Source: Acorus gramineus (taxonomy: Eukaryota > Streptophyta > Magnoliopsida > Acorales > Acoraceae). From it: a DNA stretch of 64,000 nucleotides. The position numbers were made by a program, and so were the translations under genes. The stretch is taken from assembly GCA_030737835.1 (NCBI GenBank), contig JAUJYN010000103.1:1-64000 (forward strand), in the 5' to 3' direction. Shown here piece after piece: positions 36,935 to 50,021 of this stretch (within the stretch, counting starts at the first letter, position 1; the number at the start of each line of letters is the position of its first letter). The notes beneath the pieces were generated by a model. It did no database searches, was not told where the DNA came from, and saw only the letters and a list, made by a program, of their open reading frames with translations.

Positions 36935-38469
36935 TCATGATTGCAATTTTGAGATTCCAATTATTCTTGACAGTTAGGATTAAAAATTTTTCTCATAATT
37001 TAATTGTAAGTGTATCCTTATATGTATTAATGTGTGTGTATCAATTATTTCCTTTGTATTTAGTTTTAAAATTGTTTGAAGCTTCACTTTCAAAAAAAAA
37101 TTTGATGGAAAATAGTGAGATTTTAAGATATTTTTGGAAGATCTTTAAATTTTTCAAGATCGTTAGATGGGGAAAAATAAGTAAAAAATAAAATTTCAAT
37201 CTCAGTCATGTATAATTTTGAGGACTCGGTCATTATCCGTCGATCATAAATTTATCTTAAATTATCATATATTTATATATTTGTATTATTTATAAGTCTT
37301 TTTTTATTTTACATATTTGTATTAAACGAATATATATATATTTTTTTATGATTTTCATAAGTACTGTATTTAACAATATGATTACTACATGTAAGGTTGC
37401 AAAACAATCTGGGTGTTTTGGAATCGATCGTTGAAAAGAGCATTAATACACTCAATTCATTTTGCAATCCTATCCCTAGCCGAAAAACGCTCCCCCTCCT
37501 CAACCATCTATACACCATTTTATTAAGAATGTATATTGTTAAAGTGCAATATATATATTTCACTAACACAGTGTATAATTTTTTTTATTTTATTTTTCAA
37601 AGATAAAAATTATTCAAGTTTATCAAAATAAATATTTCATTTCTTATAATAATATACACTTTAATGGGTGATGTTATTTATTTTAAGAAAAGAAAAATAA
37701 TGAAGGTTGTTGACGAGGCTACAAACAAAGTTGGACCATCATTTTCCCCATTAAGAAATTCGTTGAGAGGGCCACCAACCAGGCCTGGCCTCAAAATTAT
37801 CCCCGAGTCTGGGCCTGTTATGGGCCAGGCTTCACACACTCGGAGCCAATTGTTCAATTAAATCTTGTTTCAAAATCATCACCATGCATAAATAAGCTAG
37901 TTAGAGTGCAAGTTGAGCAGGTTGAACCTAACCTAAGGAACTCTCTGTCGCCTTCTATCGCCTGCCCCAAAGCGATAGAAGAATACATATACTATTTTTG
38001 TAAAATTTTAAGACATTTATTCTTGCAATCTCTCTTACAACCCCAGTATGTCAGACATATACTTGTCTAGTGGCTTATATACCTTATGAAAAAGAAGTAT
38101 ATGAATTAAATACATAATTTTTTCATTGTATATACTAGGTAGGAGAAAGTGGGGCCACAAAAGGGTTAGCAGGAATAATTGTATCAACGCCTTGTAGCCT
38201 CAATACACTGCTTGGGTGACAAAATGAACCTTACATAGCAGCACTTTGTGCTTTAACAAACAAAACATAGGAAAAAGGGAGTACAAGATGAGAAAACATT
38301 TTCAAACTCATTTTGTTCACTCTCAAACAATGAATGGTGATGAAGGAAAAATAGCAGTGCTTACAAATTTATAACAGGACGATAAATTAGCTCCATGAGA
38401 GAAAGAGAGGAAAACAAATCAAGACCCACAAAATTTTTCTTTTTATACTCTGATGGCGAGGAGCAAGAC
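36935..38469. other. AT-rich spacer and 3' flank of PPL1
   Basis: No recognisable gene. Several short ORFs are AT-driven. The part nearest 38470 is the PPL1 3' UTR. Confidence 0.5.
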
Positions 38470-41400
38470 TCAGACATTGAAGATCTTGAAAGAATCGATG
38501 ATTGTGTGCAATCTGTCCTTCATCTTCTCCCACCTCCTTTCATTGGCACCCGTCGTCACCGTGTAAAATTTACCTGCCAATTCAAGCTTAGGTCCAACTT
38601 TCATTTTGCAGGGGCCAGTCATATGTTTATGGATTCAAGAACATCATAGTTTATTATAGGAAAAATAGTCATTGATGTTGTTCAACTGATAACTTGATAA
38701 AAGAAACTTCTAATTCAGATTCTGGTTCCATAATTCATATTTTTAAAAATGGTGTTATCACTCCATACTCTTTTTTCTTTTATTTCATGGCTCAAATAAA
38801 AAATAATCTAATAGAATGGGAAAAAAATCAAGAATTAAAATTGATAAATTGTTGACAGTAAGAGTTTTGTGAACCACAAATAACTTTGGTAGAATAGTGG
38901 TTCAGGATTCTATCAGGCTAAATATTATAGTCTTTGTTCATAATTTTTGTAATAATCATCCATCCATATATTTGTAACAAAAATCAAACCACCATTTAGC
39001 AGTTTAGAAGAGGAACCCTTAAGTTTGAGTTTACTCCCATTGATAGGATAAGATTTTACCAGCAAATAAAATAGAAAACTTGCCTACCAAAGAAATCTCT
39101 GTATAAAATGTTTGCAGTAGCCCATGATTGACTTGTGAACTAAGTTTGCGGTATATGGTTTCTTTCTAGTGGGACATTGTTACACTTAGACACTTCTGTA
39201 GTTGTCTAACATAGTATGTATAAAATCATTTAATGTAGTATATAATCTACTATATCAATATATAATCTAGCACAAAAATGTACAAATTTATGCATTCAAT
39301 TCATTCAAGTATGTACTTCATTTTTGTAAAAGTATGTACTTCATACAACTATGTGTTTCTTCATACAACTATATATTTTTAAAAATTCAAACCATGTGTG
39401 ATTTACAAAAGTAATCGCAGGAATGACTAAATAAAACATTTTCTTTTCTAAAATTTTCAAGGTGGAACTTTGGAAAACATATGCTAGAACTTCATATAAG
39501 AGCAGAAGAGACAAGTGATACATGCAAAAACTAGTTCTCAAGGTGGGAAACTGTAAGCAACAGAAAATGCGGGAATGAATATCTTTTATAGACCTCAGCA
39601 TTCAAAAAGCAAATTAGGAGATCAATGGAACAGCAAGTTAAAAAAGTATATACCATTGCCAATGGAAACAGTTCCAAGACCATGGCGAATATAGTTTGGC
39701 GCCTGAGCAATGAACTCAAAAGTGTAATAAGCCTTCCCGTCCACGTCATGCTGCGTCATAATAAAATACTGTAAATGAGTTCCATTTAACAACAAATTGC
39801 CAAAATAGCAAGGTACACAAACACGACTGTATGTGTTCAGAATAATGGGTGGTAAATAAGTCCCAATTGGTACTTACAACACTTTTTGCAAAACAAGTCT
39901 CTTAATCAAGAATCAACCCTACACAATAGTTAGTTACTACTTACTACTAATGGATTATGAAAAAAACCTACAGATGTGACTGGATATTTCGTAGACTTGG
40001 CGTACATCATAGTAAAGTGTTTTTATTTCTTGAAGAAAATGGTGAGATATTTCCCAGATTTGTTAAGATTAGTAAACATGAGTCTCCAATAACCCTTTAC
40101 TCAATAATAAATACCCCTTAAAAATCAAAAATAAAAAATTTGCCCCTGAGATACCATGGTGATAATAGTCTATACATGCAGGTATCCAGATAAATCTGGC
40201 ATTGTAAGTTGTAACTAAGAATTAATGACTGGTAGATACATGATTTATTTAACATGCATTTCTAAACCATCGAAAAACACCATGATGAGTGAAAGCCAAT
40301 AACACAGTGCATGTTGAGGAAGGGTAATGAGTTGATTGTGCTTTGGTCTTCTACTCAAACTCTGTTTTTTTTTAATTATTTTTTATTTTATTTTATTTTT
40401 TTTGCTCCAAAAAAAAAAGTGTTTTTGCAGGAAAAATCCTCTGCTTACCTTTTGAAAGGTGATATATACCTACCTATTAAGTAAAATGAATCATTGAACA
40501 AATATTGTTCTATGTTATTTGGTAGAATCATATTCCAGGAAGTGAAGCTACAAGAATTTCCTATTATGACAGAATTCCATATCTCAGATTTGTAACAAGA
40601 TAGTAAATAGGAAATTCACATACAGAACAACAGTTGTGCAATGATTCATCCTTTCCTAGTAACACCAACACCGCTCCTTTTGTTCTATTTAATTTAAAAC
40701 AATTGGAAAAAAAGATTCCCCATCGAATCTAGACTTATCATTCACAACACCTGAGCCATGACCCAACTAATTGGCAACAAATTGCATAGATCATTGGGCA
40801 GTACTTCTGAAGACTCAGCTTGGCATCCATTCTCCATGTCATCACAGATTTCTCATTAAATTTATCTTTCAAAATTGATCTGGACATAGGGAAACCATTG
40901 TGCAGCTCCCAGCCACTACGCAGGCATGAAAAATTCATCATGATATCTACCTTGCCAGATCTACATGGTCAATTAGATTCTAGGATTTTGAAAATGAACA
41001 AAAGAATCTTATGAACGGGTCAACTAGACACACTTTTCTGCATGTCTAAATCAATTTTCATCCAATATCTTTTAAGCACATAGTGATTTAGAAAACCATT
41101 AGTCATGGCTGATCCCTTACAGTAGAAGCATTCAAGTTTAAAAGCAAGTGAGAAAAGGTTACACTTAATTCTTTAGAATCAATTCAAAGCTTATAAATAA
41201 AAAGGAAACTAACCTCTGCGGCCTCAACAAGCTTTGTTTTTTGAGAAGCAGGAGCCAAGACCTTTTTAATTAAAGCCTCAGCAACCTGAATGAATCACAT
41301 GTCCTTATTAGGCGAAGCAATCAATGTTCGCTAAAATAAGGAATTCCATTGAATTATGCATTTGTGGCAGAAAATTTTTTTGCAAACCTGCTGTGGAGAT

Positions 41401-43304
41401 CCTAAGTCTCGAATGTCTTCTTTGTTGGTTGGAACCATGTTCACACTCACACTTTCTAATGGCTCAATCACATCTTTAAAAACTTTATCTTGGCCTTGGA
41501 TGGCAACTTCCTAGGCAATACAAATGATTCTGTTATTACCTGGCATAACCAACATTTCACAGGCTGCAAAAGCTGAAAAATGGAGCTGTACAAAGAAGTG
41601 AAGCAAAGATTTATATGAAAGAAGACCTGCCATCCAAATGGGTAGAGGAAAGTATATCCATCCTTCCTGTCTATGACGTCCTGGAATCCTTTCTTATTCT
41701 CTGCTGCAACTGAGCCATATCAAGGGTGTTCTCTTAGAACATGCATCATTATTTCTAGGAAACCACGCACTGCACAATCAGCAGGCGTGCTTTTAATGCT
41801 ACTCCCGCAACAACAGACATAAGCACAAATGATCCTTGTTTCCATTGAGAACAAATAAATATAGGTAAAAGAAAAAAATACTTACACGATGCAGGATTCG
41901 CGTTAGATAGTGAAAGTCCAGTTGCAACCGCACCAATTGCAAGCGCTTGACGCCTTCCAGGTCTATCTGCAAATAAATTAACTAAAAGACTCTTCAACTG
42001 ACCCATTCTAACTTTTACTATCCTGAGTGTCATCAAATGGAATATTATGCCAAACTAATAATCAAATATTCGAAGAGTTCAGTAATTTATTGAGTAAGGT
42101 TTTATGAGAGAAGAGGTTAACATCTTTAACATAGTAAAGAGAAGGTTTACTAGATCAGCCAATTCTACACAGGTAAGCACATCTCAATGCATTCCATGGA
42201 AGCTGTTTATCACTATCTGATTTATGAACAAAAGAATTACAGTGCCAATGTTTAGTCCATCCACATTTCTTTATAAGATTGTCATCATCAGATCATACAT
42301 TCCTCAATTTCTTCTAATTACATCAATACCAAAGGTAACTCTATCTCCGACAAGCTGTGTTAAATGTTCAAAATAAAAAAAAACAACTAGGCCAAAGAAA
42401 CTTGTTAATTGCCTAGCCGATGATCCTCAAAACCATATGGGGATAAGAAGCGGAACACTAGATCTTTTATCACCTAGGATAGTAACATACCGCCATGCTT
42501 CACAAGTCACAACAATTGTCATCTAGCAGACTAATCCTTTCCCAGGTTGTTCCAAATTCAAGCACCCGTCATACAATCTGATACCAAATGTTAAATTGCA
42601 AAATAACACTTCTCGAAAATATTTGTCTTTAAAGTTAAGGAACCTATGAACATTATACAGCCAGATACCAAATGTCAAGCCATTAAATTTTGAGTATGCA
42701 ATTCAAGAAATGGGTGAAAATGGAATCCCGACTCCCGATTACATCAAATTCACCAGTTAGGATTATCACATAAAAATAGAATTATAAATCCAAAGTCACT
42801 TCAACTCACTCCTTTCAACTTCCACCTAAACGTATGGGTGTTCCAATTCCAATCAATCCTCTCAATCCAAAGTTGCGGTGACAAATTTTACGTTACCGGT
42901 CAGTCCAAATACCATGGCGCGCTGTGCGTCACTCAACTTAGTGCCATGTAATCCAATTCTACACATACCCAACTTTTGCTACATTCATAAAAAAAATCTA
43001 GGCAAAGATGAAAACACGCGCGCACACACAAAGAACACACATAAAAATGTCACCTTGTTGGGGAGATTGAGGCGGCGATTGCTCCGACCTCACGACGAAA
43101 CCGGCGACTCTGCTTGGGAGACGGCGCCGTCCCACACTAATTAGTCCCTACAAATTCCAAACACACCCAAAGAATTCAAATAATGAATTATAAAAAAAAA
43201 AAAGTGGAAAGAATGGGGAGAACCTGAGACGAAGGGGAAGGAGAGGCGTTGAGGAACGGCGTGCGGTGGACCGGAGGCGCGTTTTGCAGGGATGACGTCG
43301 CCAT
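38470..43304 (-). CDS. PPL1: PsbP-like protein 1, chloroplastic (thylakoid lumen)
   Basis: Exons from high to low: 43304-43224, 43147-43054, 41966-41886, 41709-41627, 41510-41388, 41285-41214, 39750-39654, 38573-38470; 735 nt, 244 aa, phases consistent. A Ser/Pro-rich transit peptide leads to a twin-Arg thylakoid signal (GRRQALAIGAVATGL, residues 62-76) and a lumenal cleavage-like PASFA before AENKKGF. The PsbP fold shows YTFLYPFGWQ, GQDKVFKDVIEPLESVSVN, APASQKTKLV, YYTFEF and GANERRWEKM. Arabidopsis PPL1 helps repair photodamaged photosystem II. Exon 2 uses the TTGTAG acceptor (start 43147), which keeps phase; a nearer AG at about 43139 would not. It is on the same strand as PNSL1, and the last four exons have identical lengths in both. 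Confidence 0.94.
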
Positions 43305-45431
43305 TCACTTACAAAGGAAACCTTTCGATAGAGAGAGAGAGAGGGACTGCTGTGTGTGTGTGTGTGAAGTGTAGGTACAGATAGAGAATTCAATGGTCTC
43401 CCCTTCTTTCATGTACAGCAAAAGCAGCCTTATCTGAGGGAGAGCGGTTTTTATCCGTTTATTAGTCCGAAGCGCGGAGGCCTCTATCGAAATGATCGTT
43501 TTGCCCATGGATGGTTTGGAGCTGTGTTTTGGGTTAAACGCTAACATGCTCCAGTGTAGTGTCATTTATTTTCAGTTTTCTCTACTCACATAGACGTATA
43601 ACTTGTTAAAAAAAATTTATATGTTTTTTTATAAATAATACTATTTAATTCATTATATTATATGTTTCACATTTTATAAAAGAATGTATCTCATTGTTGC
43701 TAAAACGGACCCGTCGGATCCGGGTCGGGTCCGGGTCCGGGTCCGACCCAACCCGGATGGTTGATAAAAAAAAAAAACAAACAAACAAGAAGAGCTCATG
43801 TATTTGTTTGCCTTATCATTCTATTTGAAATTTTTTATAATAAAACATTATTATTAATGAGACTATGTTTGAATATAATTTTATACAATTCAAAAAAAAA
43901 CAAATGAATTATTAAACAGCATCCAAAACAATAATTACTAACATAAAAAACATATTAACCTAAATAATAAACATAACTAATTATACAAACATTCAAAACA
44001 ATATTAATCTAAACAACATTCAAAACAATAAACACTAAATATTAACCTAAATAATAAACATAAATCATGCAACAAACTAATTAATTATACAAATTCAAAA
44101 GCTAATAAGTTAATTGTTCAAAACAAACCGACGACAATACATTACTAAGTTTATTACATATTAAACAATCAAGTTTTTGCAAGTTGCAACATCAACACAA
44201 CGAAAAAAAATGTTATGATTATGATTATGACTTATGATTTATAGGCTTGTTATGATCATGATTTATGAATTTGTGGATACAAAAATAAGTTAAGTTAGAA
44301 ATAAAATGATGTATTAACTAATACTAATGGTCTTATAATATATGAGCATATTTTAATAAAACAATCGGGTCTCGGGTCCAACCGGTCAGGACTGGGTGGA
44401 CCCTGACCCGACCCGTTTGTTTGTTCGGGTCCGTCAGGTTGGGTCCAAATCGGGTCGGGTATATTATACGTGTAATCGGGTCTGGATCGGGTCGGGTCCG
44501 AGTCTGGACCTGACCCGTTGATAGGCCTAATTTGAATAGTGACAATACCATGATATGAAAATATATTAATTTTTATTGCTAAATAAATAAATTTAAAAAA
44601 TATGAAATATAAATTTTATTTTTAAAATAAATATGCTATATAAGCTTTTATTTAACATCATATCATGATTTTATAATATAAAATTTAATTTATTTTAATC
44701 AGATGTAATATTAAACGAGTAGATAATCATATTTTTTATGAATAAATTGATTTAATCAATCTCCAATCGGTTCTCAAAAAATTGTTGGTTCATCTGGCGA
44801 ATTATTTGATTTTAAGGGTTTTTATACCATCGAGTTTTCATAGCAAACTAAATCAAAATTCATATTAGTTGAAGATTTAACCAATTTAACCACCCAGAAT
44901 AGGTCGGATTTTAAAATATTGCATTTACGAATAATGTGAGGGATAGCCTTCTTGCTAATGTCACGTAAAAATGTACAATTTAAGTCATTCGAGTATGTAC
45001 TTTATTTTATTGATAAAAATATATTCTTCATTGGATACTTCTATATTTTAATAAGATTCAAAATGTGTTACGGCAATAAAGTTATTTATTTAATAAGCAA
45101 AGAATTTGTGGAATTTATTGAAACATATAGTTATTTTTTTATTAATGTAGTTTTAAAATAATTATCCTTTTTTGAAAAACTAATGCATTTAAGATTATAA
45201 AAAAAATGGTACATATTTTTGTCAAAGGGCGCTTATGCACTCAATCTTAATACATTATATACTTTACTACGTGAATATATGCTTTATTATAAAAATTTTA
45301 AAAATACGCATCGATTCATATCATCTTGAGTTTTATATAAAATATATTTCATTAATCAAGTATATATTTCAAAGAAAAATTTAAAATGTGTGTAATTGTA
45401 AATGATGCTAAAAAATACTGAGCATAGTATA
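43305..45431. other. PPL1 upstream region and GGGTC-rich repeat zone
   Basis: The PPL1 5' flank has a GA-rich and (TG)n patch at 43331-43370. Then come GGGTCGGGTCCGGGTCCG-type words at 43708-43760 and again at 44365-44515. The second block ends with GTTGATAGGCCTAA, the inverted form of the hAT terminus at 45432, so 43.7-44.53 kb is probably a diverged relative of that element with an unclear left end. No gene. Confidence 0.5.
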
Positions 45432-46550
45432 TAGGCCTGTCAACGGGGTGAGTCCATATCGAGTTTAGTTGGGTCGACCCATTAACAAAGCCCAGGCCAT
45501 ACAAAGAGAGGAACATCTTAAGGGCATGCAATGGCTTCATTTTATTTTTCTTTTTAATAGAGTCTAGTGTATTAGGGCATCTCTAGCCCTTACTTAAACA
45601 TATACTCAAATTTTAAAATTTGAGTAAAAGCTTGATTTGATATGATAATGGTTCTCCAACCATTACATTGTGTTTTACTCAAACCCTTTCAAAAATTTAT
45701 TTCTTCTAATTATTTTCAATAAACAATTTCAAAGTCAGTCCTCAAACATTTTTTCTACTTAATTTTTCTTCCTTTCAAGATATTTAAATTTAAAAGTTAT
45801 AATCATCCAATTTCTTTAAAAAGGTAAAAATAATTTTTTTTTATTGGAGTAAAAATAAGAAGTTAAAAAACAAAGATGAAGACTTAAGAATACCACTTTT
45901 TTTTTTTTTGTTTGTTTCAAGAGATGGTGAAAATTTAGGAGGGTTGAAAGACATTTAATATAATTCAACTAAAGTTAGAGTTGAAGGAAAAAATGTCATA
46001 TTAAAAGAAAATGTAGAGATAAAGGAAAAAAAAAAGAAACATTGAAAATTTGGGTAAATATTTGAGTCTCCGTTGATTCGGATAAAAATTTAAGTAAAAG
46101 TTTGATTTTGTATGGATATGGGTAAATGGTTGGAGGGGGTTTTAGGTGAGTAAATGTGTGGATATATGATTGGAGATGCTCTTATAAATAGTTCTTCACT
46201 ATTTTGATTTTTTAATGTTTTATGAAAAACCATTTTAAATACGTTTTGGATTATTATGCTTTTAGGTGAAGTCAAAAGGTTGTAAAAACACTTAAATGTT
46301 TAAAATTTTATATGATTATTCAATATTTAGTTAAAAATGTTTGATTGAATTATGAGTGATAGGTTGGATCATAAATTAAAAAAATCACATAATATTTGGG
46401 TTGGGTCAATCGGGTCCAACAGGTCCATAGGATGGGGTTGAGGTAGACCTAGACCCGACCCGTTTTGATTGTCCGGTCATTTAGGTCGGGTATTTAAACC
46501 TTTTATCGGGTCGGGTCCAGGTCAACCCGAGTGATCCTTTGACATGCCTA
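45432..46550. mobile_element. Non-autonomous hAT-like element with GGGTC-rich ends
   Basis: The left end TAGGCCTGTCAACGGGG mirrors the right end CTTTGACATGCCTA. Flanking 8-mers ATAGTATA (45424-45431) and ATAGTATC (46551-46558) match at 7 of 8, as expected for hAT target duplications. The subterminal regions carry several GGGTC/GACCC words. The interior holds a nested Tourist-like MITE. Non-coding. Confidence 0.78.
45575..46181. mobile_element. Tourist/Harbinger-type MITE nested in the hAT element
   Basis: The left end GGGCATCTCTAGCCC and right end TTGGAGATGCTC are imperfect inverted repeats. TTA flanks both sides (45572-45574 and 46182-46184), the 3-bp target duplication of PIF/Harbinger elements. 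No ORF. Confidence 0.72.
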
Positions 46551-46558
46551 ATAGTATC

Positions 46559-48709
46559 TTCCAGAGCCAGCCCTGGAACAAGACCACCAAAGCAATTACC
46601 TAGGGCACCCACTCAACAGGGGCCCCTAAGAACCATCTATTAAATGAACTTTAATAAAATGAACGGTGAGATATATTACTTTAATTAATCCCTCCAACAA
46701 ACTTTCTCAATCTTTTTGATATTCTTCTAAAATTTTTCTTTTCCTTAAATCTCTCCAACCATAATAAACATTTCAATTTTTAAAATTTAATTTTTTTTTA
46801 TTTTATTAAGTGCATATGATATTATATAATATTTTAATTTAAATTATTATATAATATTATGCATATATATAGTAATATTGATAATGTGCTAGATTAAAAC
46901 AATTTAAATTTTCTTTAAAAAATAATGTGTGGGGCCCACTTTAAAATTATCTAGGGCCTATTCAAAAAATTAAATTATCAGGATCGGGTCAGATATCTTC
47001 CTATTATTCAAACAACACACATTCTTATTGGGCACGAGAGCCCTTGTAAAGTCCCTACGTTAAAACAACCCACTTATTAGCCCGAATGGCCTGATTTCAT
47101 TGGCATTATTGTTCATTGATATACTCAAATCTTGTACGCATCCCGGTTTATAGTTCCAAGACAATCCTTTAGTCGACTATACACTCTATTAGTCGAGTCT
47201 ATATTATTTAGTGCAATATATATTTCATGAGTATGCTCGATTAATTTTTTTTAATAGTTTATCTAAAAATAAAAACATATTGATTTATCTAGATATACAC
47301 ATAATACCATGTATGCCATAATATACATTAAGAAAATTTAAAAGTTGAGAGATGATAGATAAACTTAGAAACAAAACTGCACATACCAATTTTCAAACTT
47401 CGGTTAAGACACGTTCAAATCTAGCCTGGCCCAACAGAACATGGAATGACTGTGTGCGAAATCGGGCTCTCTTTGAATAGCATCCGAACGATTCAAGGCC
47501 TGTTTGGATAAGAGTATTATATGTCAAGATTGAGATTGAGAGAATATTTAGATCAATAAATTGTTTAGATAAATTTTATAAAAGAGATTGGGATTGAGAG
47601 TCCTTGATTAGGGGGATTGAAAATCAAGATGTGGTATTCCCTCAATCCCATTGGATTGAAAAAAAAAAAAATTTTTACCCAAGTTTTTTTATCTCCCTTA
47701 ACATATATATAAATAAATATATATATATAACTTACTTATTAAAAGGATTCCGTGACCCAATATTTTAATTTCCCTTTTTATCCTTTAAATAGTTAATCAA
47801 TTACTAATATACCTATTTATTTAAATTTTAAAATATATAATGGATAAATACATTATAAATATATCTATTACTTACTTATTAAAAGTATTCTGTGACCTAG
47901 TATAGTCATTTCCTTTTTTATCCTTTAAATAGTTAATCAATTACTAATATACTTATTTCTTTAAATTTTAAAATTTTAAAATATATAATGAATAAATAAA
48001 TGATAGATATATCTATTACTTACTTATTAAAAAGATTCTGTGACCCAGTATTTTCATTTCCTTTTTTATCCATTAAATAGTTAATTAATTACTAATATAC
48101 CTATTTATTTAAATTTTAAAATTTTAAAATATATAATAGATAAATACATTATAAATATACATGGATTATAAGATTCTGACCCCAATATTTTCAATTTAAA
48201 TTTTAAAATTTTATAATATATAATGTATAAATACATGATAGATATACATGGATTATAATAAATGAAATGATTAAAATTAATTAAATAAAAGTATAGATAT
48301 GATAGTTGGTTTTCACTTTTATATATATTTTAATTTTAATTTAAAATATATAATGGATATGTTAGATCAATTTATTTCCCTTAACCCTACCAGCATTTGA
48401 TGTATTTTTTAAAATAAATTATAATTGAAATTAATTAAAATTCATTTAGACATTCTCTAACAATTAGATATTTGATAAGATCAAATGATATATTATGTTT
48501 AGGGATTCAAATATATCTTAGATGGTTCAAATATCATTTTCATTTTTATCTTTTATTTTTGGTTTTTAACAAATTCAAGATCTAGGATTATGTTTGTGAC
48601 CATTCATTTTTCTTTAATATGTAAGATCTATTTAAATTTACAAAAAAATTAAAGCTGAGTCACATTCTCATCTTTATCCATTGGTTTTTAACAAATCCTT
48701 CCCAAAATA
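46559..48709. other. AT-rich repeat zone with diverged TE pieces and a tandem array
   Basis: A GGGCCC/CTAGGGC-rich stretch (46561-46990) resembles a diverged hAT-type MITE; a similar style of sequence lies at 56660-56870. From about 47730 a roughly 135-147 bp AT-rich unit repeats (own entry). No gene seen. Confidence 0.5.
47731..48260. repeat. AT-rich tandem array, about 140-bp unit, 3-4 copies
   Basis: Each copy starts CTTACTTATTAAAA and runs through TTCTGTGACC, a run of T, TCCTTTAAATAGTTAAT and ATATATAATG. Copies begin near 47731, 47868 and 48015, and a shortened fourth follows from about 48150. Confidence 0.8.
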
Positions 48710-50021
48710 TGTGGGGAGAAAATAAATCCCGACTGCTAAGATCCGTCGATCGAGGTATAGACCGGATAACAAATTTTTTTTTATAAAATCTTCTTCATGC
48801 AAATCCTACAAGACAGAATTAGGGTTTACCTCAGAACTCATATAAGAGTTCTATCTTCTATCGTATGTACTGTAGATCCGCGGCGGAGTGTGGCCTCTTT
48901 CTTGTTTTGAACGGCAACCACGAATCTCTTCGGTCTCTTTGTCTCATTTCCTCACCTTTTCTGAATCTAGGGTTAGGGTTTTTGATTTCGGCGAAAATCA
49001 GTTATCTCTGAGAGAGAGAGGAAGCCACGAATTTATAGGCTAGGGCAGAGACCTAAATGAGAAATCAGTAATTGGCTCCTATGGGCCTGGGTACCATAAC
49101 CCAACCTACAGTTAAAAACCAAAAGCTTATAAGTCATAATTCAATCCACTAAAGAATTATGATTGCACTCCAAATACACTAATCTCAAAGTAATATTTTG
49201 AGCTCTTTATATTATATGCTTAATATCTCCCCACGCTAAGATTCTAATACTCTTTATGAAATAATTATCACTGACAATATTATTTCACAACATCTTATTT
49301 TCCTTGAGATCTTCCGTTTAACTTTTTGACATGTCGGATAGTTAAATCCACCAGCCGGGTTAGACATGACCAAAACTTATAAGTATCCTCAAGAGAGTAT
49401 CATCAATCTCCTATAGGATACGTGGATTCCATCAATAGCAAATATTCATCATACAAGCGTAATTGTCACCCAACTCACTGAGTCTATTAATCCATAAGAG
49501 AATCTCGCTTTTTAATGAATCAAAATGACAAATAACAAATGCTAATGTCTAAGAACCATTTTAGGATTAAGAGCATAAGCAATCATAATGAAAATGGAGT
49601 GTAAATTATTTTATCTAGTCAGTACAAAAATAATTATCCCAACTTGGTCCGTTCAATACACACAAGGTGTATTAGTACAATCACCCAAAAACCTATGAAC
49701 CGATCTTTCATAGTCAAGATAGACTACGTAAGATGAATTGCACTACAACCTTTATCCAATGGATTATCTAAGTCCATCTAAAGTTGTGAACCTCAACTTA
49801 TAATTCACAAGGAACCGATAATCTGATTTTCCGTGTGTAAGCCGAACTCTACACACCAGATTATCTACAGTGTAAATTAAAGGACTAAATTAGAACAAGC
49901 TCAATATTTCAATCAATATAATACAAGCATTTACCAATAATAATTCTCATCAAAATGCTAAGACCATCTTAATAATAGAGTTTATTACATAAGTCATGGC
50001 TTTTAGAACACTACTCTAACA
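48710..50021 (-). mobile_element. Solo LTR (about 1.3 kb)
   Basis: On the minus strand it begins TGTTAGAGTAGTGTTC and ends CTCCCCACA, the TG..CA form of an LTR. Flanks AAATA and AAATC match at 4 of 5 bases. A TATA box CCTATAAATT on the minus strand near 49037 precedes a CT-rich start region, fitting an LTR promoter. No internal retrotransposon domains lie on either side, so this is probably left by recombination between LTRs. The borders are inferred. Confidence 0.6.

Noticed and set aside
43708-43760. GGGTCC repeats as an interstitial telomere tract
   Set aside because: The unit is not TTTAGGG, and the same words occur at the ends of the nearby hAT-like element.
48800-49050. AGGGTTAGGGTTT-type leader with exon-like composition as a new gene
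   Set aside because: It sits inside the inferred solo LTR, where it fits the 5' leader after the TATA box, and no ORF continues.
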